A stretch of DNA of 64,000 bases. Origin: Macrotis lagotis (lineage: Eukaryota > Chordata > Mammalia > Peramelemorphia > Peramelidae). The stretch covers positions 189,175,991 through 189,239,990 of the forward strand of contig NC_133661.1 in the NCBI RefSeq assembly GCF_037893015.1, written 5' to 3'. Positions 21,665 through 33,750 of this stretch are shown piece by piece. Both the position numbers and the translations under genes were made by a program. Numbering within the stretch: position 1 is the first letter of the stretch; each line of letters begins with the position of its first letter. The notes under the pieces are model-generated. The model was not told where the DNA came from, searched no databases, and saw only the letters and a list, made by a program, of their open reading frames with translations.

Positions 21665-23330
21665 ATTTAAAAAAAATTTATTTATTTTTATCAATTTGTG
21701 CATGTGTCCTTCCAAGTTACAAAATTTCCCTCCACCCTCCCTTCCTATGCCCCACCCCTCAGCAGAGAACAGTCAAGGTAAAATTTTACATGAAAATTTA
21801 TTAAACATTTTTACAAATTAGTAATTTTTGGCATTAAGAATTAGGATTGAGGGAAAGAGATACATAAGAGATAATTTTTATAAAGTGTTCATCTGATTCA
21901 GAATTGTTTTTTTCTTTGCTGTGTATTTTGTTTCCTTTTGTTTTTCTTACTCTGGTTGTAGATAATAGAGTACATAAGCAGTCCAATACAGTTGTCCTAG
22001 TTATCTGTACTATCTAGAGGAGCTACTTCCATCAAGATTGCTTATCTCATAATGTTGTTGATGGGTTCATTGTTCTCTTGGTTCTATTTGCTTTGCTCAG
22101 CATCAGATCCTGTAAGTCATTCCATGCTTCTCTAGAGTATGACCATTTATGATTTCTTCTTGAGCAATAATATTCCATAGTATTCATGTACCATGACTTG
22201 TTTAGCCATTCCCCAATAGATGGACATCCTATCAATTTCAAATTCTTGCTAAAATAAAGAGCTGTTATGAATATTTTGGAACATGTAAGAATTTTTTCCT
22301 TTTTTAAAATTTATTTGCCAGGCAATGGGGTTAAATGACTTGCCCAAGGCCACACAGCTAGGTAATTTTTAAGTGTCCAAGGTCAGATTTGAACTCAGGT
22401 CCTCCTCACTACAGGATCAGTTATCTATCCACTGTACCACCTAGACTCCCCAACATTTCCCATTTTTTACAATTTCTTCTAAATATAGACCTAGAATTGG
22501 AATTTCTGGATCAAAGGGTATGAAGAATTTTATTGCTCTTTGGGCATAGTTCCACATTGGTCTCCACAAAGTTTGGATCCATTCACAACAATGCATCAAT
22601 TTCTCATTCCTTCCACAACATCTCCAACATTGATCATTTTTCATTGTTCTCATATTGGCTAATCTAATGGGTATGAGATGATACTTCATTGTGCTTTAAT
22701 TTGCATTTCTCTGAGAAATAGTGATGTGGAATATTTTTATATGATTTTATATATATAGCTTTAATTTCTTCATATCCTTTTATACAATTTTTCATATGGG
22801 GAATGATTTGTAATCTTATAAATTTGATGCAATTCTCAATATTCTTAAAAATGACCCTTTATGAGAACTCATAGTTGTGAAGATTGTTACCTTTTCTTAG
22901 CTCCCTGCTTTCCTTCTAATTTTGGCAGCAGTGATTTTATTAGTGAAAAACCTTTACAATTTAATATAGTCAAAATCATTCATTTTGCAGTTTATAATTC
23001 TTTTCCTTAGCTCAGATAGAGTATTTTTGGTCTATTAATTTATCCCTGACATTGCTCTTTATGTCTAAATCCTGTTGCTATTTTGACTTTATTTTGGTAT
23101 AGGGTGTGAGATCTGGATCTATGCCTCGTTTTTGCCTTTCCATTTTACAGTTTTTCCAACAAGTTTTTGTCAAATATAGAGTTCTTATCACAAAGGCTGA
23201 AGTCTTTGGTTTTGTCAAACAATAGATTGTTGTAGTTATTTACTGCAGTTTCTTTTTAACCTATCCTAATTTACTGATACATTATTCTATTTCTTAACCA
23301 GGACCAGCCAGTTTTGATGAATGCTGCTTT
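21665..23330 (-). mobile_element. old L1 3' half, interrupted by a SINE
   Basis: Runs from a 3' A-tail (plus-strand AAAAAAAATTTATTTATTTTTATC at 21667) through the 3' UTR into the ORF2 C-terminal domain. Minus-strand frame pieces read CPSIGEWLNKSWYMNTMEYY and FIPFDPEIPILGLYLEEI. The 3' UTR matches the old L1 at 50.8 kb, so both belong to one older subfamily. A SINE splits it at about 22290-22450. Confidence 0.8.
22290..22450 (-). mobile_element. tRNA-derived SINE (WSINE1-like), inside old L1
   Basis: Plus-strand view: TTTGCCAGGCAATGGGGTTAAATGACTTGCCC, CACACAGCTAGGTAA, GATTTGAACTCAGGTCCTCC, TATCCACTGTACCACCTAG. This is the full SINE in reverse. It lies between L1 segments that would join directly. 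Confidence 0.8.
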
Positions 23331-23334
23331 ATAC

Positions 23335-24612
23335 TATAGTTTTAGATGTGTTAGAATTTCCAAACAAGGAGATTTTCCAGTAATATCAGGGACGAAGCAA
23401 AGATGTCCATTATCACTGTTATTATTCAATATAATATTAGAAATGTTAGCTTTACTGATAAGAGAAGAAAAGAAATTGAAGGAAGCAGAATTGGCAACGA
23501 AGAAGCCAAGTTTTTACTCTGCAGATGATATGATGGTTTACTTAGAGAACCCAAGAAAATCATCTAAAAAACTACATAAACTATTATAAATTCAACAAAG
23601 GAATAGGATCCAAAATCTACTCACATAAATCATCAGCATTTCTAAATATGAACAACAAAGTCCAAGAGCCAGAGTTAGAAATAGAAATCACATTTAAAGT
23701 AAATGCAGATAACATTAAATACTTGGGAATCTATCTCCAAAGGCAAACTCAGAAAATGTATGAATACAATTACAAACCACTTCTCACCCAAATAAAGTCA
23801 GCTCTAAATAATTGAAAAAATGTCAATTGCTCGTGGCTAGTTAGAGCTAATAAAATAAAATGACAATTCTACTCAAATTAAATTGCTTATTCAGTGCCAC
23901 ACCAATGTACAACAATTATTTTACCTAGCTAAGAAAGAAACAGATTCAAAAGAAACATTAGCAAATGACAACAGTAACTGATGTTTGACAGACACAAATA
24001 CATTAACTTCTATGATAAAACTCCCAGGTAAACAAAAATTGTTGGGGGAAAATGGGAAATAGAATGGCAAAAACTAATCATAGACCCATATGTTATACTC
24101 GATACTAAAATAAGGTTAAAATAGGTACAGGATTTAGATATAAATTGCAGCACCATAGGCCAATTAACAGACCAAGAAATCCTCTATCTGTCAGACCAAT
24201 GGAAAGGGTAGAAATATTTGATCAAGCAAGAAATAGAGTACAATATAAATTGCAAAATGGATGAATTTGATGTTATTTAAAAGAATTCCATTTACAAAAT
24301 CAAATGATGCTAAGCTTCAAGGAAAACAGAAAGCTGAGAAACAATTTTCACAACTAGGAATTCTGATAAAGATCTCATTTCTAAAATATATAGTGAATTG
24401 CATCAAATTTATAAGTTTACAAGTGATTCCCCAATTGATAAATGGTCAAAGGACATGAATATACAAATGAAGCAATTAAAGCTATTCATAATCATATGAA
24501 AAAAAAGTTCCAAATCATTACTGATTAGAGAAATGCATATTAAAATAACTATGAGGTATCATCTCATACCTGTCAGAATGGTCAAGATGACCAAAAAGGA
24601 AAAGTATGAAAA
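23335..24612 (+). mobile_element. L1 ORF2 fragment with RT motif
   Basis: Plus-strand part of ORF2 from the reverse transcriptase to the C-terminal domain. One 91-residue frame shows the RT core (KQRCPLSLLLFNIILEML) and the catalytic box [12 protein letters not shown] in place of [12 protein letters not shown]. The rest is broken by stops. The RT signal ends against a microsatellite at 24613. Confidence 0.85.
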
Positions 24613-25690
<1,078 letters not shown>

Positions 25691-25696
25691 AAGAAA

Positions 25697-25852
25697 ATGG
25701 AGGCAGTTAGGTGGCACAGATGATAAAGCACTGACCTTGGAGTTAGGAAGACCTGAATTCAAATTCGACCTCAGACACTTAAATAATTGCTCAACTGCAT
25801 GAGCAAGTCACATAATCCCATTGCCTTAATTAAATAAATAAAAAATAAAAAA
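25697..25852 (+). mobile_element. WSINE1-like SINE
   Basis: GGAGGCAGTTAGGTGGCACAGATGATAAAGCACTGACC heads a complete SINE that ends ATCCCATTGCCTTAATTAAATAAATAAAAAATAAAA. It has moderate decay, and target-site repeats are unclear. Confidence 0.8.
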
Positions 25853-26029
25853 GATAAAAAATTTTAAAAATAGTAGAAAGATAAGAAATTCTTGATGCAA
25901 AAACTTTTAGCTTTGCTTTTATAATGATTTCTTATATTTCTAATAGAACTTGAAAATATTTTAATGTAGTACTTAATATGTAATGGGAGTTTTATAAATA
26001 TTTATGTTATAGTGACCTAGATAGGTTAG

Positions 26030-26182
26030 CGGAGATTCAACAGATTGACAATTACAACTTGCTACAAAATTGTGACATTGGATAAAGTATTTATGCTTTA
26101 TGAGCCTCATCTCCAATTTCTGGATCCAGTTTGAGTATGAATATCTAATGTTGCAATTGGAGTTATGAAAAACTTGCCTCTG
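26030..26182 (+). mobile_element. old SINE, left part (split by HAL1)
   Basis: Diverged SINE sequence that continues at 29385-29530 (TCACTTACTAGCTAGTTCAG; AGTAACTCAAAATCTCAGAG; TTGCCTCATTTTGCATG). The young HAL1 at 26183 lies between the halves. Confidence 0.55.
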
Positions 26183-26192
26183 GGGGGCAGAG

Positions 26193-26202
26193 CCAAGATG
26201 GC
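26193..26202 (+). promoter_or_regulatory. YY1-type site at the HAL1 5' end
   Basis: CCAAGATGGC lies 10 bases inside the element. The same site in the same place sets the start of transcription in human L1 (YY1). Presence is seen; function is inferred. Confidence 0.55.
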
Positions 26203-27078
26203 AACAAGGAGAGCGTGTCTTAGGTGCTCTCTGATAAAACCCATAAGCTAAGGACTCTAAACTTTTCAGAGACAGAACCCACAGAAGGACGCAGTGAGGC
26301 AGTTCTCTTACTCAAGGTAACCTGGAAAAGAGCAGAAAGGGTCTGCTCCCCGGGGTTGGAGGGGGCAGCCCACCAGAGGGGCATCCCACCAGAGGGAAAG
26401 AAGTTCAGCCTCCTGGAAGCAGCCCCAGGGGTTGGGAGCCCCAGCTCACAGCAGCAGAGGTGTCTCCTGAGCTACACCCCGGGGATCACTGGAGCACAAA
26501 GTGGGGGAACAGCGGGGGACCTCTGCCAGAGCAAGCACATGGAGCCCAGCCCCCAGGGCACACAGCCAGCAGCATAGTCTTTCAAGCAGCCCAGATCCAG
26601 GAACAGAAGCAGGCAGAGCCAGTAAGCAGGAGACTCCAGGGCATGAGCCAATTGAGCAGAGGGAGGGGAGTAAAGAGAGAGAGACTGCAGAGCTCTGTCC
26701 TCTGACACTGGAACAGGACTCTGGGGCTGTGAACACATTCAGATACTGATCACAGTCTAGGCCCCCACACAGAACAGCAGCAGGTCCCTCCACCTCAGGC
26801 CTGTGGCAGACTGGAGTACATATGGTTATTCACAGGACAGGAGGGAGGACAGAGCCTCACACACTGAGACCCTCGTGGGAGTGCCCCAAAAGCTCAGGAA
26901 GCACCACAAAAACAGGCTTAGGCTGGGAAAATGAGAAAGCAGAGAAAAAAAGAGGAACACCATTGAGAAATATATTATCTATGATATCAAGAAGGACGGA
27001 TATACTCAGTCTGAAGATGAGGAAACACAAGCTCCTGCATTTAAAGACTCCCAGAAAAACAGAAACTGGGATCAGGCT

Positions 27079-27975
27079 ATGACAGAGCTCAAAAAAGACT
27101 TTGAAAATCAAATGAGGGAGTTAGAAGAAAAACTGGGAAAAGAAATGAGAGAGATGCAGGAAAAACATGAAAATGAAGTCAGCAGCTTAGTCAAGGAAAT
27201 CCAAAAAAAAAAGGATGAAGAAAATAGCACGCTAAAAACCAGCTTAGGTCAAATGCATAAAACAGTTCAAAAAGTTATTGAGGAGAAGAATGCTTTAAAA
27301 AGCAAAATTGGCCAGATGGAAAAAGAGATAAAAAAACTCACTGAGGAGAACAAATCCTTCAGACAAAGAATCAGGGAGATCAATGAATTTACCAGAAATC
27401 AGGAATCAATACTTCAAAACCAAAAAAATTAAAAATTAGAAGCAAATGTGAAATATCTCATTGAAAAAACAACTGATATGGAAAACAGACTTAGGAAAGA
27501 TAATTTAAAAATTATTGGAATACCTGAAAGTCATTATCAGGAAAAGAGCCTTGACATCATTTTCAAAGAATTACTACAGGAAAATTGCCCTGATATTCTA
27601 GAAGCAGAGGACAAAATAGAAATGGAGAGAATCCACCGATCCCTGCAAGAAAGAGATCCCAAAAAAACAACCCCTAGGAATAGTATAGCCAAGTTGCAGA
27701 ACTCAGAAGTCAAAGAGAAAATATTACAAGCAGCCAGAAGGGCACAGTTCAAATACCGGGGAGCTGCAGTCAGGATTACACAGGACTTAGCAGCAATTAC
27801 ATTGGAAGCTCATAGGGCTTGGAATATAATATACCAGAAGGCAAAAGAGCTTAGAATGCAGCCAAGAATGAACTACACAGCAAGGCTGAATGTCCTCTTA
27901 AACGGAAAAAGAAAGACTTTCAATGAACCAGGGGAATTTCAAATGTTCCTTTTGGAATGGCCAGAGCTGAACTGA
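27079..27975 (+). pseudogene. HAL1 ORF1 protein (L1 ORF1p-like), one stop
   Basis: RNA-binding nucleic-acid chaperone of L1/HAL1 particles. The 298-codon frame is open except for one in-frame TAA at 27430-27432, after an A run. Residues about 1-125 form a heptad-rich coiled coil (LEEKLGKEMREMQEKHENEV). An RRM begins near residue 138 (NLKIIGIPES), and a C-terminal domain includes AARRAQFKYRGAAVRITQDL and LNGKRKTFNEPGEFQMFLL. Length fits ORF1p of mammalian L1. A single base change could explain the stop. It is read as recently dead or as a copy of a live master. Confidence 0.85.
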
Positions 27976-28427
27976 AGGTTTGATCTTCAGATACTGGACT
28001 CAGGGGAAGCATGGAGATTGGAGGAGAGGGGGAAAATATGAGGGACACAATGATGATGAAAGGCATGTATTCCTGCATGGAAAAATGACACTGATAATAC
28101 TCATATGAACATTCTCAGTTAATAGAGCAGGTAGAAGCAGCTTTTATAGTTGAAGCACAGGAGAAAGCTAAATTTGAAGATAAAATATGGTGTAAAAATG
28201 GAGTCAATAGAAAGAAGGGTAATATAATGGGAGAAAGAAAAAGGAGAGGGGGAATAGGCCAAGATATTTCATATAATAAGGTTTTTATTTATTACAATGA
28301 GCTATTGCAATGATATGGAAGGGTAGAGGCAAGGGAGAATGAGGGAACCTTTGCTCTCATCAGAGGTGGCTAGGAGAGGAAACAGCATATATACTCAATG
28401 GGGTATAGACATCTGGAGTAAGAAGGA

Positions 28428-28454
28428 GGGGGGAGCAGGGGGGAAGGGGATGGG
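28428..28454 (+). other. G-quadruplex motif in the HAL1 3' region
   Basis: Four G runs (6, 6, 4 and 3) separated by loops of 4, 2 and 2 bases, on the sense strand about 450 bp after ORF1. Confidence 0.75.
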
Positions 28455-28510
28455 ATGTGAATAAAGGAGGAGAGGATGGACCATGGGGGAGAGTGTTCAG
28501 ATATAACACA

Positions 28511-28650
28511 TTTCCTTTTTTACTTCTTGCAAGGGGCTGGGATTGGAAGGCCTGTCCAGGACCATAGGGCCAGGTGGATTCTGGGCCTAAGGAGTGGTAT
28601 GGGCCCCAGGACCAGGGATCTGTCTGCTGTGCCACTTGGCGACCCTACAG
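28511..28650 (-). repeat. antisense SINE-like module 1 in HAL1
   Basis: TTTTTTACTTCTTGCAAGGGGCTGGG ... GTGCCACTTGGCGACCC keeps the outline of a reversed WSINE1-type SINE (pyrimidine start, TGCAAGG, GTGCCAC) but is very G-rich and diverged inside. Confidence 0.5.
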
Positions 28651-28837
28651 CAGAGTCAGAGTGAAAGGAGAGAGAAAATATAGTACATAGTCATGGAGAA
28701 ATAAGAAAGGAGGGAGTTGTGGTCAGCAATGGCAACGTTGGAAAAATATGGCAGTAACTTTTGTGATGGACTTACCATAAAGAATGTGATCCACCCATGA
28801 CAGAGTTGTTGGTGTTGGAACAAAGACTGAAGTACAT

Positions 28838-28998
28838 TTTTTATTATTGTTATTTGGGTGAGGGTGCAGGGCAAATGGGGCTGTGTGGCCTGCCTGGGGC
28901 CACATAGCAGGATGGTCTTTGGGTGTCTGAGGCCAGATTTGGATCTGGGTGCTCCTGGCTCAAGGGCCAATGCTCTGTCCACCACCCAGCCACCCCTA
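28838..28998 (-). repeat. antisense SINE-like module 2 in HAL1
   Basis: GGGCAAATGGGGCTGTGTGGCCTGCC, GCCACATAGCAGG, GTGTCTGAGGCCAGATTTGGATC, TGCTCTGTCCACCACCCAGCC follow a reversed WSINE1-like SINE throughout. Confidence 0.7.
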
Positions 28999-29013
28999 CT
29001 ATTATTACTATTT

Positions 29014-29185
29014 GATTTTATTTGGGGTCTTTTTTTTTCTTCTTTTTGGTTTTTGCAGGGCAGTGGGGATCAGGTGGCTTGCATGTCACATGGCTGGGTG
29101 ATTGTTGTGTCTACAGGGCTGGATGTGGGCTCAGGTGCTCGTGGCTCCAGGGCTGGTGCTTCGTCCATTGCGCCACCTGGCTATA
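29014..29185 (-). repeat. antisense SINE-like module 3 in HAL1
   Basis: TTTTTGCAGGGCAGTGGGGATCAGGTGGCTTGC, GCTCGTGGCTCCAGGGCTGGTGCTTCGTCCATTGCGCCACCTGG is a reversed SINE. It is flanked by CCTACTATTATTACTATTT (28995-29013) and CCTACAATTATTACTATTT (29186-29204), a near-perfect direct repeat. Confidence 0.75.
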
Positions 29186-29384
29186 CCTACAATTATTACT
29201 ATTTTTTTATTTTAATTTTTTTCTCTCCCCTTTACTTTATCACTCAAGCAAGTCTATATTCATGGAGGGGAAGGGGTATTTCGTTTACTCTTAAACAAGA
29301 ATATTTTATTAATGTAAAAAAATTTGTACAAAATGAGAATAAAAAATAAAATTTATAGTAACCTGAAAAAAAAACTTGCCTCTG

Positions 29385-29530
29385 TCACTTACTAGCTAGT
29401 TCAGTAGCAAGTAACTCAAAATCTCAGAGCTTTTATTGCCTCATTTTGCATGTTGATAAGCAGTCATTCACTACTTACTTCACAGTCTTGTTGGAAGGAG
29501 GAAAGGCACTTCACTAACCTTAAAACATTA
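29385..29530 (+). mobile_element. old SINE, right part
   Basis: Continuation of the SINE broken by the HAL1. Confidence 0.55.
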
Positions 29531-31262
29531 CAGAGAGAAGAGTTTTTAGTATCTTTAAAATAAAAAAAGATTCTCTACAATCTCTACAGATAAAAAAAAA
29601 AGATCTCTACAATCTTTACTGATTTGATTATCCAATAAAATAGATTATATGTATTTATATTTTATGTCCAACACCATTCAGTCATATTGTTGAGGCTATA
29701 AGAGAGCCAAAACAGATGCAAAACAGATGCCTGGCTTTAAGTTACTTTAAAAATATCTCCATCTCCTTCACTCTTTCCATAGGGTCAGAATTATTATCAA
29801 AACAAGCAAACAAGCAAACAAACAAACAAATATACTTTGAGGAGTGGGGGACTGATTAATTAATTGGCAAAGAGAGCTATTAAATATTATAGAATCAGGA
29901 GTGTGCTAGTAAATATTTAACAACAGCTTCTCTGAAGATATACATATGCACATGTGTGTACACACACACATACCATTTGCATGTATTTGTGTGACACCTT
30001 AATTTTCATTATTTTCATTTCTCATCACTTTTTTTAAGTTTTAGAATTAACAAATCAAGGTCTATTTTGGTAAATTTATTGACTTTTGATGTGTACATTC
30101 TCACACTAAAATTTTAGAACTGGGCTTTCTTATGCCTTTGGCTTCAGGACAATCTTGCAAAGATCCTTTGCCAAAACAGAACTGAGACAGATTCCAACCA
30201 ATTAGTGTATGATTGTGACCATCAAATTTGCAGTTTAATCAATCCAGGCAAAATTCCCCATCCATCCAAAAGGAACTAACACTTTATTAAAAATAAACAA
30301 AATAGTTATAACAAGGAACACGAGAATGGAATCACATATCCACAATTGTTTTTGAATTGCAACTTGAAGTCGAATGATTCCATTTATTTTTCAAGAAGCT
30401 GATTCTTTCTTTCATCTATGTTAACTAGGCAGTGCTTTTCCCTCTTCCCTTGATTACCTTTCCTTTTCATCTTTGCTTTTCTGTTATATATTACATTCTT
30501 CCTACATGGAAAGTTGTCTTACTTTCTTTTGTTTATTTTTTTGACCATAAACCTCTCTACCTAAGAGCTACAAGTAGCTGACATGAAGTGCAAATCAAAA
30601 ACACCATTCAATACCTATTAATCCTGAGAAAGTGAATTCAAGAAAAAAAAAATTAAATGGAATGAAAGCCACAGCTGTAAAAAATGACATCATAGGCTGG
30701 AATAGAAAAAGAAGCATATGAGGAATAACTGTATGACTCAGTTTGAAGCCAAGTCCAGTGTACATGAATAAAGTATCAAAAAGTATTACCTTTACTTTAA
30801 TTAGATAATTTGAGGTCAGAAAATAAAGGAGATGATTTGCCATATACCTGGTTCTTAATGAAGAACAATGTGTTAGCTGTTAATAGTTTCTCTTTTCCCT
30901 ATTCAGATTTGACAATGGAAGAGATAAAAGTACTGTACACATGCTAATTCAATATGGAGATTTATATAAGATCATGACTATCTCTGTGACACCTTTTTAT
31001 TGCAAGAGAAAGTGCAGACCAGATTCAAGAAGAGAAATCACATGCTTTGTTCCTAGGGATCTCTTTGATTTGAGTTTTTCTAAACTCAGAGGATCATCTG
31101 GCACTGGTTTTTCTTAGAATTTAAAATTAAGAGCAACTCAATCTAATTAGGAAGTCCCAAAGTAAGGACATTTTTAAGGCTCCTCATTTTCAGTTATGTA
31201 CCTAAATGAAATATCCACCTTTGAGATGTGTGCCTGGATTACACACTCTACATATTTCTATT
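29531..31262. other. unassigned sequence with a short (CAAA)n
   Basis: Contains a CAAA/CAAG repeat at 29805-29831 and a short CA tract near 29960. No gene, RNA or named repeat otherwise. Confidence 0.4.
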
Positions 31263-31277
31263 AAAAAGTTTATGTAT

Positions 31278-31441
31278 GTGGAGCGGCTAGGTGGCATAGT
31301 GGATAAAGCACTGGCCCTGGAGTCAGGAGTACCTGGGTTCAAATCCGGTCTCAGACATTTAATAATTACCTAGGTGTGTGGCCTTGGGCAAGCCACTTAA
31401 CACCATTTGCCTTACCAAAAAAAAACCTAAAAAAAGAAAAA
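31278..31441 (+). mobile_element. WSINE1 SINE
   Basis: Complete: GAGCGGCTAGGTGGCATAGTGGATAAAGCA head, GGAGTCAGGAGTACCTGGGTTCAAATCC, AATAATTACCTAGGTGTGTGGCC, and the ACCTAAAAAAA tail. The 15-bp duplication AAAAAGTTTATGTAT lies at 31263-31277 and 31442-31456. The head contains tRNA-like box A/B sequences that serve as the pol III promoter. Confidence 0.92.
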
Positions 31442-31456
31442 AAAAAGTTTATGTAT

Positions 31457-31830
31457 TCCGACAAGATCCAGCTCAGGGATCCCTAAAGTCTTCCCTAATG
31501 CACTCAATTGGAAGTAAACTTCCACTCCTCGGATTTCATATAATGCATTATATAATTCTTTTTCATAGCCTACCTTTTTAAATATCTATTTATACATGCA
31601 GAACATTGCTTCCTTCTTCCCCATTTTTAATATATTATAAACTCACATAGTATAAGGACTGTATGGATTTTAATCATCGCAACCAAAACTTAACACAGTA
31701 CTTCAATAATTATTTTTTGCTGAATTTGCTTATATATCTGTGATGCTGAACTGATTTCATTAAATATTTTCAATCCTAACTCCATAATAGAGACTAACCC
31801 ATATGACATTAAAAACTGGATAAAAGCAAG
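31457..31830. other. unassigned intergenic sequence
   Basis: Nothing recognised. Confidence 0.35.
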
Positions 31831-31839
31831 ATTTAGAGG

Positions 31840-33435
31840 CATGGCTCTTGGGTTCAAGATTCTAGGTTACATTCCAGAAATTCCTTCTGAAGTGGGATGA
31901 AAAGTAACAAGGTTAAAACCATTGTGGGAGGAAGTAAGCCATTTTGCTTTTCAGATGCAAAACACTGAGGACAAGGGAGAAAGGGGTGGAAGGGGAAAAT
32001 TCAAAGAGAGGAGAGAAAGCATGGAAGGGGATAAAGAGTTAGTAATTATAACTGTGAATATGAATAGGATGAACTCTTCCATAAAATGGAAATGGACAAC
32101 AGAATGGATTAAAAAGCAGAACTTTACAATATACTGCTATCTAGAAACATCTTTGAAGCAAAGAGATACAGACAGAGCAATGGTAAAAGACTGGAGCAGA
32201 AAAATTCTATGGGTGGAGGATCTCAGTGTCCTTTTCTCAGAATTAGATAAATCTAACCTTAAAATAAACCAAAAGGAAGTTAAGAAAGCAAATGGATATT
32301 AGAAAATTTAGATATGATATCTCTCCAAAGAAAATTGAATGGGAATAAAAAGGAATACCTCTTTTTTCAGCAATGAATAGTACCTACACAAAAATTGACC
32401 GTGGATTAGGGCACAAAAATCTCATAATCAAATGAAGGAAAACAGAAATATTGAATGCATACTTTTTGGACCATGATGTAATAAAAAATACTATGCAATA
32501 AAGTGCCATCGAGAGATATACCTAAAGCTAATTGGAAACTAAATAAAATAATTTTTAAGAATGAATTCATCAGGGGTGGCTAGGTGGTGTAGTGGATAAA
32601 ATACCAGACCTGGAGTCAGGAGTACCTGGGTTCAAATCTGGTCTCAGACACTTAATAATTACCTAATTGTGTGGCCTTGAGCAAGCTACTTAACCCCGTT
32701 TGCCTTGCAAAAACCTAAAAAAAAATGAATTTATCACACAAAAAAATCATAGATTCTTAATGATTTCAAATGTTTCAATGACAATAACAAGATAAAATAC
32801 CAAAACTTAAAGGAAAGAGATAATGTAATTAAGGGATATTTTATATCTCTAAATGCTTGCATGAATAAAACAAAGAGATCGATGAACTGAGCATGAAAAT
32901 AAAAAAAAATTAGAGAAATGTCAAATTAAAAATCTCAAATTAAATACTAAATTAACATCTCATACCTCTCATAATGGCTAATATGACTAGAAAGGAATAT
33001 AATTAATGCTGGAGAGTGTGTGGGAAAACTGGGACACTATTGCATTGTTGATAGTATTGTGAACAGATTTAACCTTTCTAGAGAACAATTTATAATTATT
33101 CTCAAATAACAATAAAAATGTGCATAACCTTTGATCCAGCAATCCCACTACTTGGGTCTGTATCCTGAAGAGATCATGAAAAGGTATAAAACATCCACAC
33201 ATGGAAAAATATTTATAGCAGTATTTTTTGGTAGGGGCAAAGAATTGGAAATTGAGGGGATGCCCATCAATATGGGAATAGCTAAACAAGCTGTGTTGTA
33301 TGTATGTGATGGAACAGTATTGTTAATAAGAAATCATGAAAGCTGACATTTCAGAAAAGCCTGGAAAGATTTGCATGAATTGATGCTGAGTAAAATGAAC
33401 AGAAGCAAAAGAACATTGTATACATTTAAAAAATT
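31840..33435 (+). mobile_element. L1 fragment with internal deletion
   Basis: Starts at the ORF1-ORF2 junction and ORF2 N-terminus. A frame at 31922-32302 shows the endonuclease start (ELVIITVNMNRMNSSIKWK) and an internal jump. It continues through endonuclease remains to 32480, then resumes at 32940 in the ORF2 C-terminus and 3' end (TGTGCATAACCTTTGATCCAGCAATCCCAC). Most of the RT domain is missing. A WSINE1 interrupts it. Confidence 0.75.
32573..32724 (+). mobile_element. WSINE1 SINE inside the L1 fragment
   Basis: GGGGTGGCTAGGTGGTGTAGTGGATAAAATACC head to AAAAACCTAAAAAAAA tail. The flanks are ATGAATTCATCA (about 32561-32572) and ATGAATTTATCA (about 32725-32736), one mismatch. Confidence 0.9.
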
Positions 33436-33750
33436 TTAATGACATCATGATTTTTTTTATTTTATTTTTATTAAAGATGTTATTTGAGTTTTACAATTTT
33501 CCCCCAATCTTGCATCCCTCCCCCTACACGCCCACAGATAGCACTCTCTTAGTCTTTATTTTGTTTCAATGTTGTTCAAACTCCACAACTCCTTATCTGG
33601 AGGCAGATGGTACTCTCCTTTGCACAGAGCACAAAATTGTTCCTGATTGTTGCACTGATGGAATGAGCAAGTCCTTCAAGGTTGAAGATCACTCCCAAAT
33701 TGCTGTTAGGGTATACAGTGTTTTTCTGGTTCTGCTCATCTCACTCAGCA

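Larger units (their letters stand above)
26183..29369 (+). mobile_element. complete HAL1 (half-L1) retrotransposon
   Basis: Complete element of about 3.2 kb: GC-rich 5' UTR starting GGGGCAGAGCCAAGATGGC, one ORF1 (27079-27975), no ORF2, a long 3' region, and an A-rich end. The 15-bp target-site duplication AAAAACTTGCCTCTG flanks it at 26168-26182 and 29370-29384. The perfect repeat and near-intact ORF1 make it one of the youngest large insertions here. Its 3' region carries a strong G-quadruplex motif and three antisense SINE-like modules. HAL1 elements lack reverse transcriptase and rely on L1. Confidence 0.9.

Noticed and set aside
21665-24612. Head-to-head L1 halves as one twin-primed (5'-inverted) insertion
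   Set aside because: The two parts overlap in L1 coordinates (both contain the ORF2 C-terminal region), so they are separate insertions.
26224-26793. Several overlapping 80-117 residue frames on both strands in a GC-rich patch
   Set aside because: They lie in the HAL1 5' UTR, where GC-richness leaves frames open by chance; no motif or start context supports them.
28858-29349. 163-residue open frame
   Set aside because: It runs through the antisense SINE modules of HAL1 and has no protein-like features.
31278-31441. tRNA gene at the SINE head (and at other SINE heads)
   Set aside because: tRNA-like boxes are part of WSINE1/MAR1; no separate cloverleaf with an acceptor stem is present.
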